DNA of 64,000 bases from positions 188,501 through 252,500 of the forward strand of contig NZ_CP107970.1 of NCBI RefSeq assembly GCF_036090055.1, written 5' to 3'. Source of the stretch: Nocardioides sp. NBC_00368 (GTDB lineage Bacteria > Actinomycetota > Actinomycetes > Propionibacteriales > Nocardioidaceae). The position numbers were made by a program, and so were the translations under genes. The notes under the pieces were generated by a model. That model saw nothing but the letters and a program-made list of their open reading frames with translations. It ran no database searches and was not told the DNA's origin. Positions within the stretch are counted from its first letter, which is position 1. Each line of letters opens with the position of its first letter. Shown here piece by piece: positions 44,255 through 51,709 of the stretch.

Positions 44255-45958
44255 ATGTCCGACTTCATCAGCGGCATCTTCAACCGTCACAAGAACGAGC
44301 AGCCAAAGGCCGGGGAGGGCGAGTCGATCGCCGCCTCCGCCCCTGTCTACGGCGAGAATCTGGCCGCCCCCGAGGCCAGCGCGTACGTCACCGAGCCTCC
44401 CGCGGCGCCGGTCGCCGAGCCGGTCGCCGAGCCGGTCGCCGAGCCTGTCGCCGAGGCCGTGATCGAGCCGATCGCCGAGGTTCCGGCGATCGACCCGCTC
44501 TCCGACCCCGAGCACGTCGTCACCGACGTCGAGGAGTCCCCGGCAGCCAAGGTGGCCGAGCTCGCCGTCGAGGTCGGTAGCGAGGTCGTCGGCGAGGTCG
44601 CCCCGGCCGAGACCGTCGCGACCGAGACCGAGGCCACCGACGAGGTCGCGACCGAGGTGGTCGAGACCGAGGGCACGTACGAGGCGCCGCTCGAGGGCGC
44701 CGACGCCGAAGCCCCCGTTGCCGAGACCAGCGACGAGGTCGAGGAGGACGCTGTCGAGGAGACGGTTGCCGAGACCGCCGTCGAGGAGACCGCTGTCGAG
44801 GAGGCCATCGTTGAGGAGGCGCCGGTCGAGACCGACGTGGCAGCTGAGGGTGCGATCGAGGAGGCTCCCGAGGCGATCGAGACGGGCGAGGCGACCGAGG
44901 TCGAGGTCGACGCCGAGGACACCTTCGTCGCCGGCGCGATCGTTTCCGACGAGTCCGACGCCGAGGCGGCCGAGGTCGTCGAGAACGGTTCCGAGGACGC
45001 CGCAACCGAGACCGCGGAGACCGTCGTCGAGCCGGAGGGTGAACTGCTCGCCGAGGAGGCCGTGATCGAGGGGGCGGACGAGATCGAGGCCGCCGTGGTG
45101 GCGACGGAGGACGGCGAGACCTCCGAGGTGGAGGTCGTGGAGGTCACCGAGTCGACTGACATCGCCGGAGCGGTCGAGCCGGACGCGGAGGTAGTCGAGG
45201 AGGTAGCCGAGGAGGTAGCTGAGGAGGTCGCTGAGGAGGCCGTCGTCGAGGCAGTGGACGAGCTGAGCGACGCCGAGGCCGAGGAGGCGTTCGAGCCGGC
45301 TGACCTGACCGAGTCGGGCGAGGTCGCCGAGGCTCCGGTCGAGCCCGCCGAGGAGCCCGTCGAGGAGGCTGCCGAGGAGGCCGCCGACGTCACCGAGACC
45401 GTCGACGTCATCGAGCCCGTCGACGTCACCGAGCCTGTCGAGGCCGACGCGGAGTCCGTCTACGTCGTCGAGGACGAGGACCAGCCGGAGACCGAGGATG
45501 TCCTCGTGGCTCCCGAGACCGGCGAGGCGACCGAGGTGGAGGTCGGCGCCGAGGACTCCGACGCGACCGTCGAGGAGACCGAGGCGCCCGCACCGGGCTT
45601 CGCGCCGGAGCCGATCGTCGAGGCCGAGCCGAGCGCCGAGTCGACGCTGACCGGTGTGCTCCGCGTCGCTCGTGAGCAGCGCGGCAAGTCGACGGTGAGC
45701 GAGGGTCTCGTCGAGCGCCTGGTCCACCACATCGCGGCCAAGGTCGAGGGCGTGCACGCGATCGACGACGAGGGCACCGTGGTCGACATCGCCGGCGGCG
45801 TCGCCAAGATCACCGTGTCCTACGTGATCGCGTACGGCACCCCGGCCAAGGCCAACGCCGTCGCCATCCGTACCCAGGTGATCGAGGCGGTCGAGGACTA
45901 CTTCGACATCGACGTCGAGGCCGTGGACGTCAACGTGAGCGACTTCCACATCGCCTGA
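44255..45958 (+). CDS. Acidic repeat protein with C-terminal Asp23 domain
   Basis: 567 residues from the ATG at 44255, with AAGGAATG 9 bp upstream. After a short basic start (MSDFISGIFNRHKNEQPK), residues about 30-450 are low-complexity, dominated by Glu, Val and Ala, with PVAE and EEVA tandem repeats. The last 115 residues are a good Asp23 domain (GVLRVAREQRGKSTVSEGLV, VHHIAAKVEGVHAI, terminal VDVNVSDFHI). It resembles the proteins encoded at 2.5-4 kb but with a long acidic extension. Role unknown; likely part of the same envelope assembly. Confidence 0.85.
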   Translation: MSDFISGIFNRHKNEQPKAGEGESIAASAPVYGENLAAPEASAYVTEPPAAPVAEPVAEPVAEPVAEAVIEPIAEVPAIDPLSDPEHVVTDVEESPAAKVAELAVEVGSEVVGEVAPAETVATETEATDEVATEVVETEGTYEAPLEGADAEAPVAETSDEVEEDAVEETVAETAVEETAVEEAIVEEAPVETDVAAEGAIEEAPEAIETGEATEVEVDAEDTFVAGAIVSDESDAEAAEVVENGSEDAATETAETVVEPEGELLAEEAVIEGADEIEAAVVATEDGETSEVEVVEVTESTDIAGAVEPDAEVVEEVAEEVAEEVAEEAVVEAVDELSDAEAEEAFEPADLTESGEVAEAPVEPAEEPVEEAAEEAADVTETVDVIEPVDVTEPVEADAESVYVVEDEDQPETEDVLVAPETGEATEVEVGAEDSDATVEETEAPAPGFAPEPIVEAEPSAESTLTGVLRVAREQRGKSTVSEGLVERLVHHIAAKVEGVHAIDDEGTVVDIAGGVAKITVSYVIAYGTPAKANAVAIRTQVIEAVEDYFDIDVEAVDVNVSDFHIA

Positions 45959-45968
45959 CCCTGCTGGC

Positions 45969-46010
45969 GGCGCCTCGGCCCGGGTGAGCGATCACCCAGG
46001 CCGAGGCGCC
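45969..46010. terminator. Strong terminator after the acidic Asp23 gene
   Basis: GGCGCCTCGGCC (45969-45980) and its complement (45999-46010) form a perfect 12-bp stem, extended by GGGTGA/TCACCC around a GCGA loop. It begins 10 bp after the stop. The frameshifted minus-strand gene also ends inside it. Confidence 0.9.
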
Positions 46011-46428
46011 GTACGTCGTGACTGCCGAGCGCGCCTGCGGGCGTCCGCCCCGTCGAGGGCTGCGGCGATCGCGCGCATCTGATCGTCCTCCCGCCCGCCC
46101 GTCGTGGCGAGCGGGATCTCGGCGATGAATCGCCGCTCGCTCTCCGGGACCCGTGCGGCCACGAGATCGGGATTCGTCGCCGCCGTGCCGGCACCTGACC
46201 GGTCGGTTCCGCATCGCGGTAGAAGGCCGTGTTGTAGGCCCCGGCCGGATCGAACGGGCTGATCCGGGCCGCTGTGCGTCCGTCCGGCGAGCTCAGCGCG
46301 ACGGCCCAGTCGCCTGCTCCGCATCGTCTCCATCCCGCCTCGAGGAGCGCGGCTTCCGCCTCCGTGTGGTCGGCGTCCGGGTGGATCAACGTCAGGCTTT
46401 CGTCACCCGAACCGGCCTCGGTGATCAT
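45992..46428 (-). pseudogene. Frameshifted small gene of unknown family
   Basis: From the ATG at 46428 one frame reads naturally for about 80 residues (LIHPDADHTEAEAALLEAGW, ISPFDPAGAYNTAFYRDAEP). Near 46190 it degenerates into Arg/Ser-rich shadow coding, while another frame becomes natural (NPDLVAARVPESERRFIAEI, DDQMRAIAAALDG) and ends at 45992. The switch equals one missing base (or two extra). The intact product would be about 145 residues. It is either a recent pseudogene or a sequencing error. I do not recognise the family. Confidence 0.6.
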
Positions 46429-46549
46429 CGCGGACGACTCTAGTGACCCGCCTCGATCGGCCGCCGTCGATTTTTCGGGACCCCGCCCCGCGGGCCATGA
46501 GAGAATGTCATCAGGCCTCGGAGCGCACCGCGCTTCGAGGCTTTCGCGT

Positions 46550-47107
46550 ATGACCACTCTTCACACCGACCTCGACGACATCCCGCACCCCGTCATCGCC
46601 CGCCTCGCTCGGCCCGAGGACCATCTCGCCCTCCGCCATCTCTGGCTGCTCTTCCGCCACGACATGTCGGGCTTCAGCTCGACCCTCCCGTTCGCCGACG
46701 GCACCTTCCGCACCGAGCGCCTCGACGCCTCCCTCCGCTCCGATCCCGGCTGGCGCACCTGGATCCTCACCGCTGGTGTCCATCCGATCGGGTTCGCGCT
46801 CGTCCGGGACGCCGATCAGCCCGTACGCGTCCTGAACAGCTTCTTCGTCGTCGCCGGTGCCCGCCGAGGTGGGCTCGGGCTCCAGTTCGCTCGGGCTGTC
46901 GTCTCTGATGCGCCGGGGGAGTGGAAGGTCGCCTATCAGGAGCAAAATCGTGCCGCAGCGCGGTTCTGGGAGCGGGTCACCGCGGGGTGTGATCGGTCGT
47001 GGTCTGAGACCGTGGGGGTTGGGGGAGTGGTCGATACGTGGCTCTCGTTCTCTGTGGGTGTCGAGGCGTGGCACACCGGTGGTCGAGCTTGTCGAGACCA
47101 TCCGTGA
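46550..47107 (+). CDS. GNAT-type acetyltransferase
   Basis: 185 residues from the ATG at 46550. Features: PVIARLARPEDHLALRHLWLLFRHDMSG, the central strands VLNSFFVVAGARRGGLGLQFA (acetyl-CoA loop RRGGLG) and AYQEQNRAAARFWERVTAG. Substrate unknown. The last 15 residues are encoded by a repeat-like GGTGGTCGAGCTTGTCGAGACC stretch, so the original stop may have been lost or moved. Confidence 0.82.
   Translation: MTTLHTDLDDIPHPVIARLARPEDHLALRHLWLLFRHDMSGFSSTLPFADGTFRTERLDASLRSDPGWRTWILTAGVHPIGFALVRDADQPVRVLNSFFVVAGARRGGLGLQFARAVVSDAPGEWKVAYQEQNRAAARFWERVTAGCDRSWSETVGVGGVVDTWLSFSVGVEAWHTGGRACRDHP
47077..47100. repeat. Short GGTCGAGCTTGTCGAGACC-type repeat
   Basis: An imperfect inverted sequence within the end of the acetyltransferase gene. 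I recall closely similar short elements scattered in Nocardioides-type genomes, but only one copy occurs in this window, so the call depends on memory rather than on repeated copies seen here. Confidence 0.35.
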
Positions 47108-47170
47108 GGAAACCTCGCTTAGCGACTGTTTCTTCGTTTCAGGGTTTCGCCGCCGACCCGTTCTCTAGTG

Positions 47171-47261
47171 TTTCTCGATCGCGCGCCGCGTCAAGGACGC
47201 CCTTCGGGCGCCGCTTCGCGGTGGCCTTCGGCCATCCTTGACCCGGCACCCGATCGAGAAA
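47171..47261. repeat. Nested cloverleaf-like palindrome
   Basis: An outer stem TTTCTCGATCG (47171-47181) with its complement (47251-47261) encloses an 8-bp internal loop on each side, then a GTCAAGGA/TCCTTGAC stem (47190-47197, 47235-47242). Inside it, with no unpaired bases, are three hairpins at 47198-47210, 47211-47221 and 47222-47234, each with a TTC loop. No ORF fits it. It lies 134 bp upstream of the DUF222-HNH gene. Confidence 0.75.
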
Positions 47262-47340
47262 GATTTCGCCTATATCGGGGCGGCGGCGAGAGTGTGGCGC
47301 AGCACTCACGTGACTTGTTCGCGGACTGCGTAACTGGCCT

Positions 47341-47387
47341 TTGACCAGCAGAAATGAGTGGCTATATGGTGATCGGTCGCATATAAT
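47341..47387 (+). promoter_or_regulatory. Promoters of the DUF222-HNH gene
   Basis: A consensus TATAAT at 47382-47387 ends 7 bp before the ATG at 47395, which has no Shine-Dalgarno: a leaderless promoter. A second option is TTGACC (47341-47346) with TATATG (47363-47368) at 16-bp spacing. The region is unusually AT-rich. Confidence 0.55.
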
Positions 47388-47394
47388 AAAGCAC

Positions 47395-48690
47395 ATGTAC
47401 GAGACGATCGACCGCCTCCTTGACGGGCCACCTCCGGGTGCGTCCGAGCGGGAGCTGGTTGATTGGATCGCTCGCCTCGAAGAGGTCAAGTGCACCGCCG
47501 AGGCCGTCCAGGCAGAAGCGTCGGTACGCCTCGAGGAGGCTGCCCGCGTCCGGCAGGCCGAGGCCGGGGTCCCTGCCCGCAAGCTCGGTGAAGGCGTGGC
47601 CTCCCAGATCGCGCTGGCGCGACGGGTCTCGCCCGATCGGGGTGCCAAGTTGCTCGGGCTGGCGAAGATCCTGATCACCGAGATGCCGCACACCTTCGCG
47701 TTGATGAAGGCAGGGTCGTTCTCGCAGTGGCAGGCCACGATCCTGGCCCGCGAGACCGCGTGCCTCTCATTGGAGGACCGCCGCGTCATCGACTACGAAC
47801 TGTGCGCGACCGGGCCCGCAGGTGAACCCGCCCGGGCGGTGGCGATGGGGCTACGGCAGCTCGAGAACGCCGCCAAGAAACTCGCCATCACCCTCGACCA
47901 AGCAGCCGTCGTCAGCCGAGCCGCCAACGCGACCAAAGACCGCCGGGTCAGCCTCCGACCGGCACCGGACACCATGACCTGGCTCGGAGCGCTACTCCCG
48001 GTCAAGGACGGGGTCGCCGTGTTCGCCGCACTCGACCAGGCCGCCAACGCCGCCCGTGCCGCCGGGGACGAGCGAAGTCGGGGTCAGGTCATGGCAGACA
48101 CCCTGGTCGACCGGGTCACCGGCCGCAGCAGCGCCGGGGCGAAGCCGCGGATCGAGGTCAAGATCGTCATGACCGCCGACGCCCTCGCGAGCGCCAGTGA
48201 TCAGCCCGCCCGGGTGGAGGGCTACGGCCCCGTCCCTGCCGGCTGGGCCCGCGACGCCCTCAGCGACGCCGAGGTGTTCGTGCGCCGGTTGTTCACCGAT
48301 CCTGCCGGTCAACTGGTGGCGATGGAATCCCGGTCAAGGAAGGCACCCGACGGGCTGGCCGAGTTCATCACCACTCGTGACGGCGGGACCTGCCGAACCG
48401 TCGGCTGCGACGCCCCGATCCGCAACATCGACCACATCCAACGCCACGCCGACGGTGGCGAAACCAGCGCCGAGAACCTCCAAGGGCTGTGCGAACGGTG
48501 CAATCAAGCCAAGGAAGCGATCGGCTGGCAGGCCAGACCAGGGCCCGACGGCAGCATCACCACCATCACACCCACCGGCCACACCTACACCAGCCCACCA
48601 CCCGACACCTGGGGCCAAGCCCCACCGCCCCTGTCCCGGGCAGAGTTCACGCTGCGCGACGTACTGCTCGACCATGCCTTCGCCGCCTGA
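47395..48690 (+). CDS. DUF222 / HNH endonuclease-domain protein (13E12 type)
   Basis: 431 residues. The N-terminal DUF222 domain (about 1-300) is helical; the HNH domain is near the C-terminus (CRTVGCDAPIRNIDHIQRHADGG, then SAENLQGLCERCNQAKE), with cysteine pairs for zinc and Asn in place of the last His, as is common in this group. In mycobacteria these are the REP13E12 family, spread in multiple copies and used as phage attachment sites. Activity unproven. The preceding nested palindrome may belong to the element. Confidence 0.88.
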   Translation: MYETIDRLLDGPPPGASERELVDWIARLEEVKCTAEAVQAEASVRLEEAARVRQAEAGVPARKLGEGVASQIALARRVSPDRGAKLLGLAKILITEMPHTFALMKAGSFSQWQATILARETACLSLEDRRVIDYELCATGPAGEPARAVAMGLRQLENAAKKLAITLDQAAVVSRAANATKDRRVSLRPAPDTMTWLGALLPVKDGVAVFAALDQAANAARAAGDERSRGQVMADTLVDRVTGRSSAGAKPRIEVKIVMTADALASASDQPARVEGYGPVPAGWARDALSDAEVFVRRLFTDPAGQLVAMESRSRKAPDGLAEFITTRDGGTCRTVGCDAPIRNIDHIQRHADGGETSAENLQGLCERCNQAKEAIGWQARPGPDGSITTITPTGHTYTSPPPDTWGQAPPPLSRAEFTLRDVLLDHAFAA

Positions 48691-48721
48691 CGCACGATGG
48701 CGATCAGGCGCGCGAGGCACA

Positions 48722-49840
48722 CTAGGACGCGTACGCGATCTGCTCCTGGATCTCGAAGCGGAGGCCGTCGGCGGCGGCGATGTAGACGTCCTGGTCGACG
48801 AGGTTGCCGTGCATGCGCATGAGGCCGCGGGGGCTGGAGTAGCTGTGGCGTTCGGCGAGGTGCAGCGCGGGCTCGACCTCGAGGGAGCCGCAGGCGTCAC
48901 CGACCTGGCGCAGGAACATCAGCGACTCGTAGCAGGACTCGCCGACCGCGTTGAGGGAGGGCGCGTACTCGCCGAAGCGGCGGTAGTAGCGCTCGGCCAG
49001 TCCGGCCGACTCGGGGGTGGTGAGGCCATCGAAGTAGGCAGCGGCGGCGAAGACGTTGGCGTTGGCGCCGACACCGCCGGCGAGCAGGGTGTTCTCCTCG
49101 ACCGCGGGGCTCAGCCGGGTCAGCGAGGAGCTCAGCCCGGCGGCGGCGAACTGGCGGTTGAAGTGCACTGCGTCCTGCCCCATCAGCAGCATGATCACGC
49201 CGTCCTGCTCGCTGCCCTCGAGCCCGCGCAGCACGCCGGCGAAGTCGCGCGTCCCCAACGGGACGTACGTCTCGCTCACGACCTGCGAGGGCGAGCCGTG
49301 CAGTGCCGCGCGCGCCGTCGATCCGGTGACCCGCGGGAAGACGTAGTCGTTGCCGACCACGGCCCAGCGGGAGACGCCGTGGTTGGCCCGCATCCAGGCG
49401 GCGGCGGGGAGCAGCTGGTTGACCGGGCGCTCGCCGATCATGAAGACGCCTGGGGTGTCGTCGCCGCCCTCGTGCATGGCGGCGAAGGCGTAGAGGGCTC
49501 GGCCGCCGACGCGGGCGGTGATCGCCTGGCGTACGGCGGAGATGTGCCAGCCGGCGATGGCGTCGACCCGGCCGAGCTCGACGAGCCGGGCCACCTCGGC
49601 GGCCACCTCCTCAGGTGTGCGCCCGGCGTCGACCGCCACCAGTTCGACCGGTCGGCCGGCGATCCCACCTCCGGTGTTGAGCTCGTCGGCTGCCAGCTCG
49701 CCGCAGGCCAGGCAGCCGGGACCGTAGATGCCGGTCGGGCCCTGCATCGGCACCACGAAGGCGATCGAGACCGCCCCGTGCGGGCGGGGTGCGAGACCCA
49801 GGAGGGCATGGGAGGACGGGGTGAACGACGGTGGGGTCAT
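48722..49840 (-). CDS. AmiC/urea-type binding protein without a signal peptide
   Basis: 372 residues from the ATG at 49840 (GTG at 49846 also possible). The periplasmic-binding fold of the amide/urea group is clear: IAFVVPMQGPTGIYGPG, ELNTGGGIAGRPVELVAVDAG, WAVVGNDYVFPR, GESCYESLMFLRQVG. It resembles UrtA (51% of motifs in the same order by eye cannot be quantified) but has neither signal peptide nor lipobox, so it is likely cytoplasmic like AmiC. Divergent from a MarR gene across 95 bp and next to the urea operon. Confidence 0.82.
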   Translation of the reverse strand: MTPPSFTPSSHALLGLAPRPHGAVSIAFVVPMQGPTGIYGPGCLACGELAADELNTGGGIAGRPVELVAVDAGRTPEEVAAEVARLVELGRVDAIAGWHISAVRQAITARVGGRALYAFAAMHEGGDDTPGVFMIGERPVNQLLPAAAWMRANHGVSRWAVVGNDYVFPRVTGSTARAALHGSPSQVVSETYVPLGTRDFAGVLRGLEGSEQDGVIMLLMGQDAVHFNRQFAAAGLSSSLTRLSPAVEENTLLAGGVGANANVFAAAAYFDGLTTPESAGLAERYYRRFGEYAPSLNAVGESCYESLMFLRQVGDACGSLEVEPALHLAERHSYSSPRGLMRMHGNLVDQDVYIAAADGLRFEIQEQIAYAS

Positions 49841-49935
49841 CGACACCTGCTCCCGAACGGAATGTTGTCCTGATGACTCACCATTGAGCCGTTGGGTGGT
49901 TAGGGTACGGCAGACAGCGATCTTGGGGAGGACTC

Positions 49936-50334
49936 ATGGAGGTTGCCGAGACGGCCGGCACGGATCTGGCCGTGCTGCTCGCCCGGGCGCAGCGCCGGAT
50001 CGAACGCGCGCTCGCCGAGGCGTACGCCGACTTCGACCTCACCGCGGAGCAGTGGCGCATCCTCAGCGTGCTGCTCGACGAGCCCGGCCAGACGATGTCG
50101 CGGCTGGCCGACGGCGCCGCGCTCCCGGCAGGCACGCTGACCCGCCACGTCGACCGGCTCGCCGAGCGCGGGCTGGTGCTGCGCAAGGTGCACGCCGAGG
50201 ACAAGCGTCGCGCGGTCGTCGCACTCTCACCGGTGGGCGCCTCGGTCGCCCGCGAGATCCGTTCCCGGCAGCAGGCCGAGCCCGTCGCCGAAGTCGTCCG
50301 CGACCTCAAGGCCGCCTTCGACCGGCTCGACTGA
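49936..50334 (+). CDS. MarR-family regulator
   Basis: 132 residues from the ATG at 49936 (GGGGAGGA 6 bp upstream). The winged helix-turn-helix is typical: LTAEQWRILSVLLDEPGQTMSRLADGAALPAGTLTRHVDRLAERGLV, then the wing KRRAVVALSPVG. It probably binds as a dimer and responds to a small ligand. It lies between the AmiC-like gene and urtA and could regulate either. Confidence 0.88.
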   Translation: MEVAETAGTDLAVLLARAQRRIERALAEAYADFDLTAEQWRILSVLLDEPGQTMSRLADGAALPAGTLTRHVDRLAERGLVLRKVHAEDKRRAVVALSPVGASVAREIRSRQQAEPVAEVVRDLKAAFDRLD

Positions 50335-50354
50335 GCCCGACGGCCTGAGAAGAC

Positions 50355-50403
50355 GTTTCCGTCTGGAAACAAATCGTCGCCGGGCCTGACACATCGGCGA
50401 AAC
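50355..50403 (+). promoter_or_regulatory. GlnR-like boxes upstream of urtA
   Basis: Half-sites recur every 11 bp: GTTTC (50355), GAAAC (50366), GACAC (50388) and GAAAC (50399), with a degenerate TCGCC at 50377. This is the spacing of the actinobacterial GlnR site (GTNAC, six bases, GAAAC). The first pair is also the inverted repeat GTTTCC/GGAAAC. The site ends 60 bp before the urtA start. Confidence 0.6.
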
Positions 50404-50463
50404 AACCCGTCCCTAGATTCCTTCCATTCGAGAGCAATTGTCCGATGGAAGGACCCCCATCCC

Positions 50464-51705
50464 GTGCGTACGAAATTCTCGAGCCGCGTCCTCGCGGCCA
50501 GCTCGGTGCTCGCCCTGGGCATGACCGCGACCGCGTGCGGCGGCGCGAAGACCGGTGACGCGGCGACCAGCGAGAGCTGCGTCGACACCAGCGGCGACAC
50601 CGTCAAGATCGGCTTCCTCAACTCCCTGTCCGGCACGATGGCGATCAGCGAGACGACCGTCTTCAAGTCCCTGTCCATGGCCGCCGAGGAGATCAACGCC
50701 GACGGCGGAGTGCTCGGCAAGAAGCTCGAGATCGTCAGCGAGGACGGCCAGTCCGAGCCGACCGTCTTCGCCGAGAAGGCGACCAAGCTGATCCAGGACG
50801 ACTGCGTCGCGGCCGTCTTCGGCGGCTGGACCTCCAGCTCGCGCAAGGCGATGCTGCCGGTCTTCGAGGGCAACGACGCGCTGCTCTTCTACCCGGTCCA
50901 GTACGAGGGCCTGGAGTCCTCGCACAACATCTTCTACACCGGCGCGACCACCAACCAGCAGATCATCCCCGCTCTCGACTTCCTCAAGCAGGAGAAGAAG
51001 ATCGAGTCGATCTTCCTGGTCGGCTCCGACTACGTCTTCCCGCGCACGGCCAACAAGATCATCAAGCAGTACGCAGCAGCCAACGGCATCGAGGTCCTCG
51101 GTGAGGAGTACCAGCCCCTGGGCTCGACCGACTTCGGCACGGTCGTCGACAAGGTCAAGGCCGCCGGCGCGGACGCGGTCTTCAACACCCTCAACGGCGA
51201 CTCCAACGTGGCCTTCTTCAAGGAGTACAAGGGCAAGGGCCTGACCGCCTCGGCGATGCCGGTACTCTCGGTCTCGATCGCCGAGGAGGAGGTCCCGGGC
51301 GTCGGCGTGGGCAACCTCGAGGGGCAGTACACGGCCTGGAACTACTACCAGACCATCGACAGCCCGGCGAACCAGAAGTTCGTCACCGACTTCAAGGCGG
51401 CCAACGGCGCCAAGGCGGTCACCTCCGACCCGATGGAGGCGGCCTACACCTCGCTGCACCTGTGGAAGGGCATGGTCGAGAAGGCGGACTCGTTCGCGGT
51501 CGAGGACGTCATCGACGCCTCCGACGGCGTCACCTACGACGCGCCCGAAGGCACTGTCGAGGTGAACGGCGAGAACCACCACATCGCCAAGACCGCGCTC
51601 ATCGGGCAGGTGAACTCCGAGGGCCTGATCGACGCGGTCTGGTCCAGCGACGAGCCGATCGAGCCGGACCCCTACCTGAAGTCCTACGACTGGTGGAAGA
51701 ACTAG
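50464..51705 (+). CDS. urtA: Urea ABC transporter substrate-binding lipoprotein UrtA
   Basis: 413 residues, GTG start. Signal with lipobox ALGMTATAC (Cys about 25). The mature part has the UrtA pattern: VKIGFLNSLSGTMAISETTV, EEINADGGVLGKKLEIV, FPRTANKIIKQY, GADAVFNTLNGDSNVAFF. It binds urea outside the membrane and delivers it to UrtBC. First gene of urtABCDE-ureABCFGD; nitrogen control is suggested by the boxes upstream. Confidence 0.95.
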   Translation: MRTKFSSRVLAASSVLALGMTATACGGAKTGDAATSESCVDTSGDTVKIGFLNSLSGTMAISETTVFKSLSMAAEEINADGGVLGKKLEIVSEDGQSEPTVFAEKATKLIQDDCVAAVFGGWTSSSRKAMLPVFEGNDALLFYPVQYEGLESSHNIFYTGATTNQQIIPALDFLKQEKKIESIFLVGSDYVFPRTANKIIKQYAAANGIEVLGEEYQPLGSTDFGTVVDKVKAAGADAVFNTLNGDSNVAFFKEYKGKGLTASAMPVLSVSIAEEEVPGVGVGNLEGQYTAWNYYQTIDSPANQKFVTDFKAANGAKAVTSDPMEAAYTSLHLWKGMVEKADSFAVEDVIDASDGVTYDAPEGTVEVNGENHHIAKTALIGQVNSEGLIDAVWSSDEPIEPDPYLKSYDWWKN

Positions 51706-51709
51706 TCCG

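Noticed and set aside
44405..45240. PVAE and EEVA tandem repeats as a CRISPR or VNTR array
   Set aside because: They are in-frame protein low-complexity repeats with no spacer structure.
43322..45949. 875-codon minus-strand ORF across the SGNH and acidic Asp23 genes
   Set aside because: Its Leu/Gly/Asp-rich content is the mirror of the repetitive acidic gene; the true genes explain the region.
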